Below are positions 48,026 to 60,900 of a DNA stretch of 64,000 bases, piece by piece. Below the pieces are notes generated by a model. The model was not told where the DNA came from, made no database searches, and saw nothing but the letters and a program-made list of their open reading frames with translations. Every line of letters begins with the position of its first letter. Position 1 is the stretch's first letter. The translations under genes were made by a program, and so were the position numbers. Source of the DNA: Luscinia megarhynchos (taxonomy: Eukaryota; Chordata; Aves; Passeriformes; Turdidae); assembly GCA_034336665.1 (NCBI GenBank), contig CM067564.1, positions 47,663,451-47,727,450 of the forward strand, read 5' to 3'.

Positions 48026-48687
48026 CCAGGGAAGAGCTCTCCTCCCTGCTGTTTAATTACATTGCTCATTTTGCAGACATGTCTAAAAATCTCTTTCTGG
48101 ACAAGTTTGAAAGGATGGAGTTGTGCTTGTTATTGGTGCAGATCATTCCCTGCTCACAAAGATCACATTTGTTTGCCAAAGTATCTTAAACCACAAGTTG
48201 ATTTAACTGATTCACTGGAGTAGAGAAGATCCATGGCAGAACAAAGTAAAAAGGGGGAGAGAAAATCCATGTTAGTGTTGGCACTTTATTTTCCAAAGGC
48301 ACCAATCCTTTTGCCTGTCAATGAGTGACTCTTTTTAGGGGGAATTGGGTTATACTTGGGTTAAGTATCAGTGGCACTGGCATTACATCAAGAGATGTTG
48401 GCTTATTTTCTTTTGAAGCACTATGTTGCTGCCCTTTCCACCATGAATAAAAAGCATGATCACTACAGTTTTGAAAGGAAAGCAAAAGCTCCTTCTGTGT
48501 TCATACCACACTCCCACACCTAAAATTGTGTTGGAGCTCTCTCTTGTAAAGGTCATGCAAGCAAATCTTGTTTTACCTTTGGTACCTCAGAAAACTTTTC
48601 CTCCTAAAGTACCTGTTTCATTTGTGCACGCAAACTTTTGTACTGATTCACCAAAACTAGGTAGATGACATTTCCTGAATCTCAGAC

Positions 48688-48703
48688 TTTTTTTTTTTTT
48701 TTT
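48688..48703 (+). repeat. Poly-T run (16 T)
   Basis: Second homopolymer T run in the spacer. The sequence after it has weak likeness to CR1 (ACACAGTATTCAAATTGTG near 48766), too diverged to call. Confidence 0.9.
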
Positions 48704-50448
48704 AAATTCCTGAAGCTTTCTTGCCCATTTTTTATATGCTTCCTCAATTACTGGCACCAAACTTGCACACAGTATTCAAATTGTGCCAAATACTGGCCTA
48801 ATGTAGAATCTGTAGGTGTTCTCTATATTTCCTTGCAGGCAAATTCAGCAAATTATCTTCTTTTCCGAGTGAGTGGATATTCACATAATTTTTTTAGACC
48901 CATCTGCTTTTTTCTCATGATTTTTGGAGATTACTTATAGCTACTGTTTCCTGGAAAACAGCTACATTTTAGTGCACATACTTTCAATATGTGCAAACTT
49001 TTACTTCATCGTGATAAAATAAGTTGTGTTTGCTTATCTCCCTCTTGACTCAGATTCAAGGTAACCTCTCTTCACCACTTACCTCCAGCTGAAAAACATC
49101 ATCCCTCAAGGTGTGGACAGCTTTTTTGGGTTGATCTAACTACTAAAGTGACAGGGTGATTCCTTTAGAAATATTCCCAGTGCTGCTGATTTTCTATTCT
49201 GCCAGGTAGTCAGATACTTATTATTTAATATGTACAGCCTTGGTTTTGGAGCATTTCTAGTTTTTTTAGTGAGAACATCGTGTAGTTCTGAATCAACCTC
49301 ACACTGGAGCCTTCTCTAGGACCTTCTCTTTGTGCCAGAAGAGTTGGGCTGGGAGAGGCACTTTGCCTACGCCCTCAGCAATGGTGTTTCTGCTGGCACA
49401 GGTGCCACCTTCTCACATTTAGGCATGAACCAAAGCCAACAAAACCTTTCCTTGACCTAGATATAGCCACAGCAATGCTTCTGTCACATGTAATGGTGTC
49501 CTACTCAAGATGATTATGCTGGCAAATCTGCAAAGTACTTTAAATCTTTATTAACTGGATTTTGATTCACGTAAAAATCCTAACAACTTGATGAGATATA
49601 TATTTCATAAACACCTGCTTAGACTTTATTAAACCTTTATTAAGTGAAGTTATATATACAAATATTCAATTAGTTCTCTGAGATCCACATTGTGTAACTG
49701 AAACACCTCATTGGAGAAACTTGAAAATTTTTAATGTTCAAACCTTTTCCTATCAGTGCTAATTGGGAAATATTCAACTAAGTGCCTGTTTGATTCAAAG
49801 CAAAACCACATTGATATCTGCTGTTTGACTGGTATTTGCTTAAGAACTGTGGACAAGTATTTCATCATCCTGTGATCTGCCTGCAACGTTTGTCTTTTTC
49901 CCCAAGCACAGAATGGAAATATTTAACTATATCAATGTTTTCTCCCTTTCCACTGTCAGCTTCAAAAAGTCACATAATCTTGCAGGACTACATTCAAGGT
50001 TCCTTCATTGTAATTTAAAAAAATATGAATATTCACAGCCACATTTTTACTACACTTCATTGTATGGACCACATGTCCACTCTTCTTCTGTCCCTTTTTC
50101 CTTCCATCCTTTTGCACTCCTTGCATCATTAAAGGTCATTTATTCTTATTTTTTTCCCCCAAATTGGGTTTTATAAATATGCATAAACCTAACCATACAG
50201 GCTTCAAGGAGCACAGGTGGGCCCTCTGCAAAAACTGTGAATATCATAAAATCCCAGACCAACTGGAGTGTTGGAACTGATTCAGTTCCGAAATCCAGTT
50301 CCACCTGTTCCAAAGGCAAATATTACAGTTTGATTTGGACAAAAAATACTCTTTGATTTCCTCATTGTGAAGGCAACAGGAGCACAACCAAGCCTAGAAG
50401 AAGGGAACTTGCCAGTATTCCAGGTCTGCATTCACACAAAGTTTACAG

Positions 50449-50975
50449 AATCACAGAAAAGTTGAAATTGGAAGGGATGTGTAAAGATCATCTGGTGCAA
50501 CCCCCCTGACATGAGCAGGGACACCTTCCACTGTTCCAGGTTGATCAGAGCTCCATCCAACCTGTCCTTGGATACATCCACAGGCTGGGCATCCACAACT
50601 TCCCTGTGCAACCTGTTTTAGTACCTTACCATGCTCACAGCAAAGAACATCCTCCTAATACCTAATCTAAACCTATACTCCCTTGGTTTACTCCCTTGGT
50701 TTGAAGCCATTCCTCCTTGTCCTGTCACTACATACTCTTGTAAAAAATCCATCTCTATATTTTCTTGGAGACTCCCTTCAGGTACTACAAGGCTGCAGTT
50801 AAGTGACCCAGAAGCCTTCTCCTCTGCAGACTGAACAATCCCAATTCTCTCAGCCTTTCCTCATAGGAATGGCATTCCATCTCTATAATCATCCTGGTGG
50901 TCTCCTGTGGATTCGCTCTAACAGGTCCATGTCCCTCCCATGCTGAGGATCCCAGAGCTGCAGCACTGCAGGTGG
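50449..50975 (-). mobile_element. CR1 LINE 3' portion, minus orientation
   Basis: Plus-strand landmarks: ACAGAATCACAGAAAAGTTG (3' terminal repeats), TGGTGCAACCCCCCTGACAT, GATCAGAGCTCCATCCAACC, CATCCACAACTTCCCTGTGC, CTCTCAGCCTTTCCTCATAG and GGATCCCAGAGCTGCAGCAC. It stops at GCAGGTGGGGT, where the next CR1 begins. This copy belongs to a different CR1 subfamily from the right-hand neighbour. Confidence 0.92.
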
Positions 50976-51470
50976 GGTGTCACAGGAGTAGAGTTGGAAG
51001 GGACCTCTGGAGATCATCCAGTCCAAGCCTCTTGCCAAGGCAGGGTCACCTGGAGCAGGTGACAGGAACACATCCAGGTGGGTTGTGGATGTCTCCAGAG
51101 GGGGAGACTCCACAACATCCCTGAGCAGCCTGTCCCAGTGCTCTGCCACTCTCAACGCAGAGTTCTTCCTCGTGTTGAGGTGGAACTACTTGGGTTTTAT
51201 TTTATGGCCAGTGCTCCTGGTCCTGTCGCTGGGCACTACTGAAAAGAGTCTGGCACCAACTTCTTGGCACCCAGAGATATTTATATGCATTGAGATCTCC
51301 CAGTCCTCTCCAGACTGAGCAGGCCCAGCTCCCACAGTCTCTCACAGGAGATGCTCCGGAGCCTCCTGATCTCTGTGGCTCCGCTGGACGCTCTGCAGCA
51401 GTTCCTTGTCTCCCTCGGAGTGAGGAGCCCAGAACTGGGCACAGCACGCCGGCTTGCCTGGCTGCAGGCC
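50976..51470 (-). mobile_element. CR1 LINE, 5'-truncated, minus orientation, beside the DHTKD1 promoter
   Basis: Plus-strand landmarks: GTTGGAAGGGACCTCTGGAG, ATCATCCAGTCCAAGCCTCT, AGGCAGGGTCACCTGGAGCA, TCTCCAGAGGGGGAGACTCC and GCCCAGAACTGGGCACAGCA near its 5' end. It resembles the 47020-47520 copy over its whole length. Its truncated 5' end lies roughly 120 bp upstream of the DHTKD1 ATG, so it abuts or overlaps the core promoter. Confidence 0.92.
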
Positions 51471-51479
51471 AGAACACGG

Positions 51480-51900
51480 TATGCTCGCTGCGCTCGGCTC
51501 TGAGGAGCCGCTGAGGGCCCCGCTGCGGCGCCGCCCCCGGGGCTCGGGGCGGGTCCGGGGGCAGGTCCGGCGGCGGCGGGGGCAGCGCGGCCATGGCCAT
51601 GGCGGCCGCGGCGGGGGCTCGGGCCGTGCGCTGCGCGCTCTGCCGGGGCGGCCCGAGGCGCTGGTACCGCACCGAGCGCGGCGTCTACGGCTACAACCCG
51701 CGCAAGGCGGCGGGCGGGCGGGCGGAGGAGCAGCGCGGCGCCGGCAGAGCAGGTCGGACACCCCCGGGGCCGCGGCGGGCAGGGGGAGCGCGGCGGGGGC
51801 CGCCCGGAGCGGGCCCGGGGACGGAGCGGCGCTCGCAGGTGTTGTGTATCGCTCCCGGCGGGACAGGGCGCGGAGCAGATCCGCTCCGAGAGCTCTTGGC
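51480..51900. promoter_or_regulatory. DHTKD1: CpG island at the DHTKD1 5' end
   Basis: Dense CpG and GGCGGGCGGG-type strings spanning DHTKD1 exon 1 and the start of intron 1. No TATA box was seen. ATGGCGGC at 51599, overlapping the second start codon, resembles a YY1 site. The exact transcription start is not visible. Confidence 0.75.
51593..51752 (+). CDS. DHTKD1: DHTKD1 exon 1 (mitochondrial presequence)
   Basis: Residues 1-53 plus one base: [20 protein letters not shown], then [20 protein letters not shown] and [13 protein letters not shown]. The conserved mature start in the family is near TERGVYGY. The rest of the N-terminus differs from human, as is usual for targeting peptides. The donor is GTCGGA at 51753, a weak-looking but GT-type site. 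Confidence 0.9.
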
Positions 51901-54900
51901 TGTGGTTTGTGCAAGGCTGGGGTGCCTGGCCCCGCTCCACGGGTGTGAGGGCACCAGCTGCTGAAGTTTCCTCAGCAATGGGCTCTCGGAGAGTTCTGAT
52001 GCTCATAGCTCTGCCACGCGCTTCTCATTTTATATCATGGTGCTTGGACCAGCCGAGCTGAGGGTGTGAGGCACTGACAGGTTGTCCAGGGAGGTTGTGG
52101 ATGCCCCAACCCCGACGGTGTTCAAAGCTAGATGCGATAACACTTAGAGCAGCCTGGTTTAGTGAGGGTGTCCCTGCCCAAGGCAGAGGGATTGGGACGG
52201 GATGGTCTGTAAGGTCCCTTCCAATCCCTTAACATTCTAGGATTCCGTTATTAAATGTAACTCTCTCCTGTAGCAATCCTGTGTTGCCTTTAGCTGCATT
52301 TTACAATGCAGAAATGTTATTTCAAGCAGAAAACTCTGCTATGTAGGACTGTGGTCCTTGCATTAACTTTACACTGGTAAGAATTAAACCCTTTGCCCGG
52401 AATCAGGAGTGAAACCAGTTTGTAGCTCCTGGACACTGAGGCCCATCACGAAGTAGCCTCCTTGTTAATGATCAACTTATTTTTATGTAACATTTTAAAA
52501 ATTGCCTTTAAACAGCCTCCTTGCTGAAAAGCTCTCCTTCCAGTCAGAACCTTGATGGTTGCCAGCAGACAAAAACATTCCTGTGTTGATGCTGTAAGTG
52601 GATTTAATCTGAGCATGTGTGTGATACTGTTCTGCTTTCTTTTTGGTTTTAGTTGACCATGGTCTTGCTCGTTTAATAACTGCCTATGCTGAACATGGCC
52701 ACAAAGCGGCCAAAATAAACCCGCTGTTTGCTGGCCGAGCCGTTATGAACATGGTCCCTGAAATCCAGGAGCTGGCTGGAGTTCTTCAGGGTCCTCTCGT
52801 TACTACAGGTGAGTCCACAGCCTTATCACAGCAAATTCTGTTCATGGGTGATTTATTGAGGGGCCGTGGCCTCTGTGGAAGAGTCAGATATTGAGTGGTG
52901 GCTCAATTAGTGATGAAAACTGTTGGACAGAAAATTACCAACTTCAGTATATGTATGTCTGTTGCAGAAGTCATAGTGCAATGAGAAGCTGCCTTCTAGC
53001 ATATTCAGAAATCATGAAAATCCGTACATGTTCTTACACCTAACTGAAGTTAAACATTAATTTCATGTGTTACTGTAGCGTTCTATGATTTACCGTAATA
53101 CTTAACACTGTAGTTAAGGTTTGAAAGTACAGGGGCAGAAATCAAGAACTGTCTTTTTTTGGCTCTCTTGGAGCCTTGATGCACCCTTAAACAAAGGAAG
53201 GGAGTCTCTCATTGCTTTATTTTCTCCAAAACAGGCCTTAGTGCTTCCCCCTCTTCCCGCTAAGTGACTAATAACATTTATTTCACCAGGACTTATAAAC
53301 ATGGGAAAAGAGGAAGCTTCTGTAGAGGATGTGATGGCTTATCTTGACCATATATACTGCGGGCATATTTCCGTAGAAACAAGCCAGCTTCCAACTTTGG
53401 AGGAGAGAGAATGGTTTGCTAAAAGGTTTGAAGAGCTAAAGCAAGAAGCATTTACACCTGAAGAGAAAAAGCACTTGTGCAAACTGATGCTGGAGTCCCA
53501 GGTACTTAGTTCTCTGTTACAGAATTGGAGTAGTCATGGAGTCTGTTGTGGATCCCTTACTATTCTAGGCATGATTCATGCAGAAAAAGAACAATCACTG
53601 TCCTGAAAGGCTTTGACACTCTGCAGGAGGAAGAAGTACAAGGTTTTCCCTGAAGCAGTGCAATGCAGGAATCTCATTGGAGTTTGTTGCTGAATTTACT
53701 TACCACTGAAATAATGATGGTACAAACCCATGAATAATCAGTCTTCAAAAGTGAGATACTCTTAGATTAGTGATCTGACAGCTCATATTAAATGTTACTG
53801 ATAGGAACACAAGGTTGAGCAGAGGTCTGTGAAATCTTCTGCTCTGGTTAGCTGTTCTGTGTTTTCCTCTCACCCTCATGCTGTTCTGTTTACTGTCCTT
53901 AAAGTATTCTGTCCCTCAAGGTTTTGGAAGAACAAATCAGAGTTCAACTGAGGTGTTATCATATAGCACTGGCAGATATGGTGCTTTTCAGCAAGGAACC
54001 TTTTCTATAAGGAAGTGAAATATTTATGCACTTTTTAAATGTATAGAAAAAAAGTTATTCCAATAATTCTGTACTGTGAAAAGTTTTAATTTTTTTCCCC
54101 TTTTCTTCCCATGTTATCCAGAAGGATTGAAAGGTAGAAGAGCAGAATCTGTGAAGGTTGGAAAGGTAGAAGAGCAGGATCTGTGAAAGTGTCCCTGTTT
54201 CCAGTTTTCCAAGTGGAAGGAGTGTTAAATGTAATATTTACCAATGACTAAATGGAAGTATATGGCCCACTTTGTATTTTTGTCACCTCTTTGGCACTTA
54301 GAGGAACTTGGTGGTGTTACAGGAAGTTGATATTGGGACCCTGATGTGCTCTACTTTAGTTTAAGTATGATCAGAACTATACTAAGAGTAAAGAATTTAA
54401 CTCTGACAGAACAAAACTGCTTTTATATGTAATTAGTTTTGTATACATTATTCATTAGAATTGAATATTGCTCAGCTAGCAGTTGGCTCAGATCTTTGGA
54501 AGTGGCTTAGTCTTCCCTTCTCAGTTACAGGCTTCATTTAGTTTCTGTCTTTATTTGAAAAAACTTGAGAAATTTCCAGTGCTTCCAAAACTTGGTCACC
54601 TATTGGAGCTTTCTAGGAGGAGGTGAATGAAGTGAGAAGAAAATGAAGTAAATACAGATTCATTTATTATTCTTCTCTCAAGCATATGTAATAAAGACTG
54701 TGCCTAATGTAAATCAGAATGAACCACTGCTTTTCTAGCACTTTGTATCTCAAGATCATTATGGTTTATACTGTAAAAGAATACCATTCCTAAATTTCCA
54801 CCTAAAACAGGTAAACTACCAAGGGATTTGCAAATTAGTCTGGTGTTACAGTTCTTGAAGCACTTTCCATGTGAAACAGAGAAAGTTTCATCCTCAATGC

Positions 54901-57900
54901 AACATTTTTCTGCTTAGAGCTTATATTTTATAGTCAGCATAGCTTCTGTTCTCAGACTGTGTGGGTGGAGAGTGAGCTGAGACTTCCCAGGGGTATGTTT
55001 AGATTTGTATGCCTCAAGGGTATAAACATAAATTGTATTTCAATTTTATAAACAGAAGGCTGCTGCTTAAAATAGCGTAGTACTGAAGTTGTCCTGTTTT
55101 TAATAGGAGTTTGATCACTTCTTAGCCACCAAGTTTGCCACAGTGAAGCGATATGGTGGTGAAGGAGCAGAGAGCATGATGGGCTTCTTCCATGAGCTGT
55201 TCAAGATGTGTGCGTACAGCGGGGTCACGGATATCATCATTGGAATGCCTCATCGGGGAAGGCTCAATCTGCTCGCAGGCTTGCTTCAGCTTCCTCCTGA
55301 GGTAAGAGATTTATCATCTCATGGGCAGTTGCCTGGTTTATTTGCAGTAAAATAAACCCCTGAAAGTTTGCCATGTTGTAAATGCTGGAGCAATAAAATG
55401 TTACCTGTGTGAGAGTGTTCTCCCTTCCTATCAGCACTTCAGTGAACTGTCTGCAGGAGACTGTTAAAAGAGCTCTAATGAAGGGTTTTATGTGCTGTTA
55501 CTTAGAAGCATCCTTGCAATTTCAGGAGTAGGAGAGTGTTTTTCTTTCAACATGTCAGTGAATCAGAAAAGGCTTTTAACCAAATCTGTTTCCATGCAGC
55601 TCATGTTCCGCAAGATGCGTGGTTTGAGTGAGTTTCCAGAAAATTCAGCAGCCATTGGGGACGTTCTCTCCCACCTGACATCTTCTGTAGATCTGGACTT
55701 TGGCTCCCACAGACCTGTGCATGTCACCTTGCTCCCCAACCCCTCACACTTAGAAGCCATCAACCCAGTGGCTGTGGGCAAAACACGAGCCAGGCAACAG
55801 ACTCTGCTCGATGGTGATTACTCCCCAGAGAGTTCTGCACAGCCTGGGGACAAAGTTATTTGCCTGCAGGTATTTTATTCACATATTGTAATTTATATTT
55901 GTAAGACTTGCTGGTAGAATGTGAACAGGAGTGTACATAGAAATATCAAACTGAGTTAATGTATGATGTCAAGAGCTGGAATCTTCTTTATGGGGAAAGA
56001 GGAAGGCAAGGAAGATTTCCAGGTGGCGTTTGTGATGATGCTGGCATTTAAATAATTGCACTTCTAAGATTTCTGAATAACTGATTCTGATACCTCCCTT
56101 TATTTGAATAATATTCTGCATTGAGAGCCATGTGTGCCTTTCCTCACTTTTGCATTTTTACTGCCACTGGAAGCCTTCTTTCAAATTAATGGGTTTGGAT
56201 AAGAGCTGTCAACAAGGCTGCAAAATGTTCAGGAGGATTTAGAATTTTGTCATGGTACGGTTGAAGACTCTTCTGGAATTAGTTTTTACTCCTTGATGTG
56301 ACTTGTATAGATAGCTGTAGCAGCAATCCTAAATAGTTCCTTGATAAATTTTCTTCTCTTGCATTGACTTCAACTTGGAAAAACAAGTGAGTTGAACTCT
56401 TAACATTTTAAAGCCAGGAGTAAAAACAAGTTGGGCAGAAGTGTTCTGCAAAGTGTTAACAAACATGGAGGAAGCTACATGAAGAAGTGAAAATGTATTT
56501 CAGTTAAAAAAAAGTTTTGCTTTCTTCTGGAAGGGTGTGGATATTGTGAAAAAGCAGACATGGGAATACAAAATACTCTGGGAAAGTTGGGGTTCTTAGT
56601 TTTTTATTTTGAAAAAGTATTTAGAACTTGCAAGTGCAGCCAATTTTTGCTGCCCAATGTGTTTCCATCTTTCAGTGCAGTTATATCTTAATTTGAGAAG
56701 ATACTATTGTGTCTTTCTAATAATAGTAGATGTCCACCATGTAGTAATAAAAGTTGTATGACTCTTTAAGCAAAGATTCTTCAGGATAAATGACTCTCCC
56801 TATCCAAAGAAAAATTCACTTCTTAGGATTTGTATGCTTGAGTGGTAGGGAGGATTGCATAGCAGAGGAAAGAAACATTTGACTCTGTGCTACACACCTC
56901 TATGTTAGTAAACTGATTCAAAGTATTCCTAAAAGGAAGAAAATGTATAATGTAACCTGACTGTCATTACTTGTAATTGTGTCTTTAGGAGGTACACAAA
57001 TGAGATTGAAAACAGGCAAATCTTTAGTTGTTACTAAACTAAAGTTGTTAACTGCTCTCCTTCAGCTAATTGAGAAGAAAGAGATAAAATCAGGCACTCT
57101 GTGTTTCAGAATCTTGGTTTTGGGAGTTTGTCTTTGAACTTTCTGTTTTTACAGTGCTTTCTCTTGAGAAATATAAGTGTAGACACTCTGAACTCTGAAT
57201 TGAGGTTTATAGTGGCATTTTTTTCTCTTCTTCCACAAGCCTCAATGCTAGAGCTTGAGGGGAGAATGAATAAAGATGAGTTAAGGTGTCATTATCAGTG
57301 GTGAGCTTTATTGTCCAGAGTCTAGAGGTCTTCTTTTCTGGAACTTCAGTGTGCTCAGAATTTTTAGGAATTATAAACTCTTCTTGGTTAACTACCATGG
57401 ATATCTCTGCAGTATTTAATTGTCCATCTCTACTGGAGAGTGGTTTATTTTTCACCTTCTCACATACCTTAACTCCAGTTCCTGAACATCACACAACTAC
57501 TGATGTTTATGAATTAAAATGAAATCTGAGGGTAAGATCTCCCAGAAATAAATTCCACGCTCAGGGTCACTGTTTGGTGAATTAAACTTGATGATAACCT
57601 TGCTTTTTATCTTTTTGCTAATGCAGCCTAGAGAGAAATGTGCCCTAGCAGAAACTATCTCCATCATTTTGGTAGAATGAGTAAAATCCTACCTGCACCA
57701 CAGGAATTGAATCCTCTGGGGTTTGAGATATATATGAACAGTTTTGTGTAGTTGGATAGTCACACTGTCTTTAGGCTTTAATGCTTTGGGATGTGCTAAA
57801 GGCCATAAAGTTTTCTCAGATGTTTTAGGGTCTTCACTCAAATGCTATCAACGAGATATGTAGCCTTCTTAGGCAGCAGAAGAAACCAGGAGGGAAAAGT

Positions 57901-60900
57901 GAAAACCCAGCACTTGAGGAGCAAGTTTAGCATGGTAAGGGATAGAGTGGGAATGCTGGCTTGTCTCTCTTGCAGTAGTTACCTTTGTTTTGCTGTGATA
58001 GCTCTTAAAATATCTGTTAGAATGGTATAAAACCCAGTGCTGCTGTTTCACTGGTTGAATGCACTTCTGTTACCTTGGTGTCCTTACTGAAGTCTCTTAA
58101 GGCTTGAAACCACTATGTCATAGCTAGAAAGTAGAATTGTCATCTGATTTCAATAAGGAAGTACATCAATCTGCATAGTGACTTTGGTCTGCAAATGATT
58201 GAGTCTGCATTCTGAGAAGGCTCTGGTCACATTCATTGGAGAGCTGTCTCCAATTTCAAAACATTGAAATGTTAGATGGTATTCACTCCAGTACCTCTAC
58301 CCTTTTTTGGAAACCTGGGTTGCATATCACAGTACTCTCCTTTCCCCTTTCAAATTACATTTTTTTTATTTGCAACATTTATTTGCTATTGCTATTTTTC
58401 AAGGTAACTTAGGCTTTATCTCCTTCTGAAAGTTTTTCTTTGGTTTTGAGTGCTTCCATTTGGTTAATTTTCCACTTGTTTTTCTGTTCTTGTCTGTTTG
58501 GTATGGTGGAAATGGGCATAAGTCCCAGTACACCAGCATTCAACTTCAGCAAAGGTGTAGTGAATGCTGTGGTGAGTAGCTCCCTTTGTTTAGGAGTCAG
58601 TGGCTTGCCTCTGACTGCTGCAGCTTTGCCATAGCCAGGAAATTTGCAATCACCTGGACGCTGGTGGGTCAATTTTAAGAATTATAGGTCAGTTCCAGGT
58701 AGGGATTACACCACACATTCATGTGCATATGTTGGCTGCTATGACCTTGTGTTAGTGATAAGGTTACATAAACTCTCAAGTCATGGAAACATTATTCTGA
58801 GAGGAATTAAACAGTGAGTCCAGCTGGTACTGTATCTGTTCCATGTACAGAAGGTCTTACTTAATGAGTTATGGTTTTGATTTTGCTTATCCTCCAGTGT
58901 TTCCTAATGAGACTTTTCCATCTTCTTCCCTGATATAGGTTCATGGCGATGCTGCTTTCTCTGGGCAAGGGATTGTTCCAGAAACACTGACCCTCTCTAA
59001 TCTACCACATTTCAGAGTTGGTGGGAGCATCCATTTGATTGTTAATAACCAGCTGGGCTATACCACTCCTCCAGAGCGAGGAAGGTCATCTCTGTACTGC
59101 AGTGACATTGGTAGGTAGGGGTGAATCACAAGGAAGATTGCCTGTTATGTCAGGAAGGATTTTTAACTCCAGTGTAAGCTGTGCAATGGACTTTTTATAG
59201 CAACTGCCTGTCAGTTCTAGGGAGAGATTATTATAACTTCAGTTTCATGGTAGAGTAGGAATTAAAATAATGATTATTATTATTCCCTCCTACTAGCAAC
59301 AATTCACATGCTAAAAATATGCTCTTCCCTATCTGCTTTATGACAAAGACTAAATATCAAGGGAAAATCTTGTCACATTTTTACGGATGTGATAAAATAA
59401 TTGCAAGATTTCTGTGAAGTCTTTAAAACTCAGTTTTTGTCATATTATTGACAGCTTTTAAAAAGGTAGTGCAATGGAGTATATAACAGATTTGTTTTAA
59501 ATATATCTTGTTAAATTTCATAAAAATCATCACAATGTGTTTTCTGAGCAAGATTTTTAGGTCAGATACTCCTCCATTTTTGCTGTTTTTTGTCATCATG
59601 TGAGCCTATTGAGCTTTTAGTTTAAAGATTAAGCTCAAGACTTTACTATGCCTGAACTGGAAGCTTTGTTTGGACTGATCTTTCTTAGTAATAAACAAAT
59701 GTATTATCAGTAAGATCAGAGACATAGTAGTTAGTTCTTATATATTCTTGTATATGTCTCCTGTAAGTAAAAATATACTCTTGTATGCTTTTGATCTAAC
59801 ATAAAGTGTCTTACGGTTTCATCAAACCAAACAAGTAGATTCATTAAATCTGATAAGGTAGAGAGCATATGTTTTTTACTCTTTTCCCTGGGCTGGTTTT
59901 GTGTTATGCATAGTTTTTGTTTAGGTTTGTTTTTTTGCCTCCATCCTTAGTTTTCCTTTCTTTTTACCTGTCAATGAGAAGGGGCTGAGCTTCAATATTA
60001 TGTTATGTAGCTGAGCTTTAGTATTTTTCTAGGGAGGGAAACTTGACATGAGCCAGGAATAGCAGAAATATCTTAGTTTCCCAGAATTTGGACAGATGAA
60101 GTACAAAAGGAGCACTGTTGCTTGCAGCCAAATTGTCATCCAGGGGAGGATGTTAACATATTGAAATTTTACAGTGTTCTCCTTAATGAAGAGATTTTCC
60201 TGCCTCGAGGAGCAGTGGACAGAATGATACTCACTACTAATAAGGGAGAAAGTTGCTTTTGGCCTGTATGAATTCATAGTAGTGATATCTTAGGACAAGA
60301 AGAAAATAAAACTCAATTTCTGTTTGAAAGAGAAGCAATCAAGTTGTCTCCCAGTTCCTGTACACTACTGGATTAATATGCTGCAGGAACTGTGTGTAAA
60401 AATCCTCTGGGAGCAAAGTGCTTGTAAAAAAGTTGTGCTCAAACTGACAAATTGAACTGGTTAGACTAATTGCATGGTCTCTCAGGCAATACTCCTCTCC
60501 TTACTCCCAGCTCTTATGACAAGGAACATCTTTTTTTGATTTGTTTTTATTGTAGTTACTTCATATGGGCTGTCTGTAGTTTCAGCAGAGCTGATGTGTG
60601 TCTTCTTTCTTTGGAAGGGGCTGGGTGTGATTGCTGTTGTGTTTGAACCCCTGGGCAGGTAAAATCGTTGGCTGTGCAGTTATCCATGTGAACGGGGATG
60701 ATCCTGAGGAAGTTGTCCGTGCCACACGACTGGCTGTGGAGTACCAGCGCCAGTTCCGCAGGGACGTCATTGTGGACTTGCTGTGCTACAGGCAGTGGGG
60801 CCACAATGAGCTTGATGAGCCCTTCTTCACCAACCCCAGCATGTATAAAATCATCAGGTAAGGGTTATACCATCTCAAGTCTTGCTGCTGCAACAGTTGT

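Larger units (their letters stand above)
46950..51592. other. Intergenic spacer between divergent UPF2 and DHTKD1
   Basis: About 4.6 kb. The left end carries a plus-oriented CR1 (47020-47520). The right end carries two minus-oriented CR1 copies (50449-50975 and 50976-51470). Between 47520 and 50448 the sequence is AT-rich with two poly-T runs and no recognisable gene. Confidence 0.7.

Noticed and set aside
48740..48900. Weak resemblance to the internal part of a CR1 in the spacer
   Set aside because: Only one short segment (ACACAGTATTCAAATTGTG) matches well; too diverged to call without alignment.
51281..52006. 241-codon minus-strand open frame and overlapping frames across DHTKD1 exon 1
   Set aside because: They cross the CR1 and the CpG island antisense to a well-supported exon and show only low-complexity composition.
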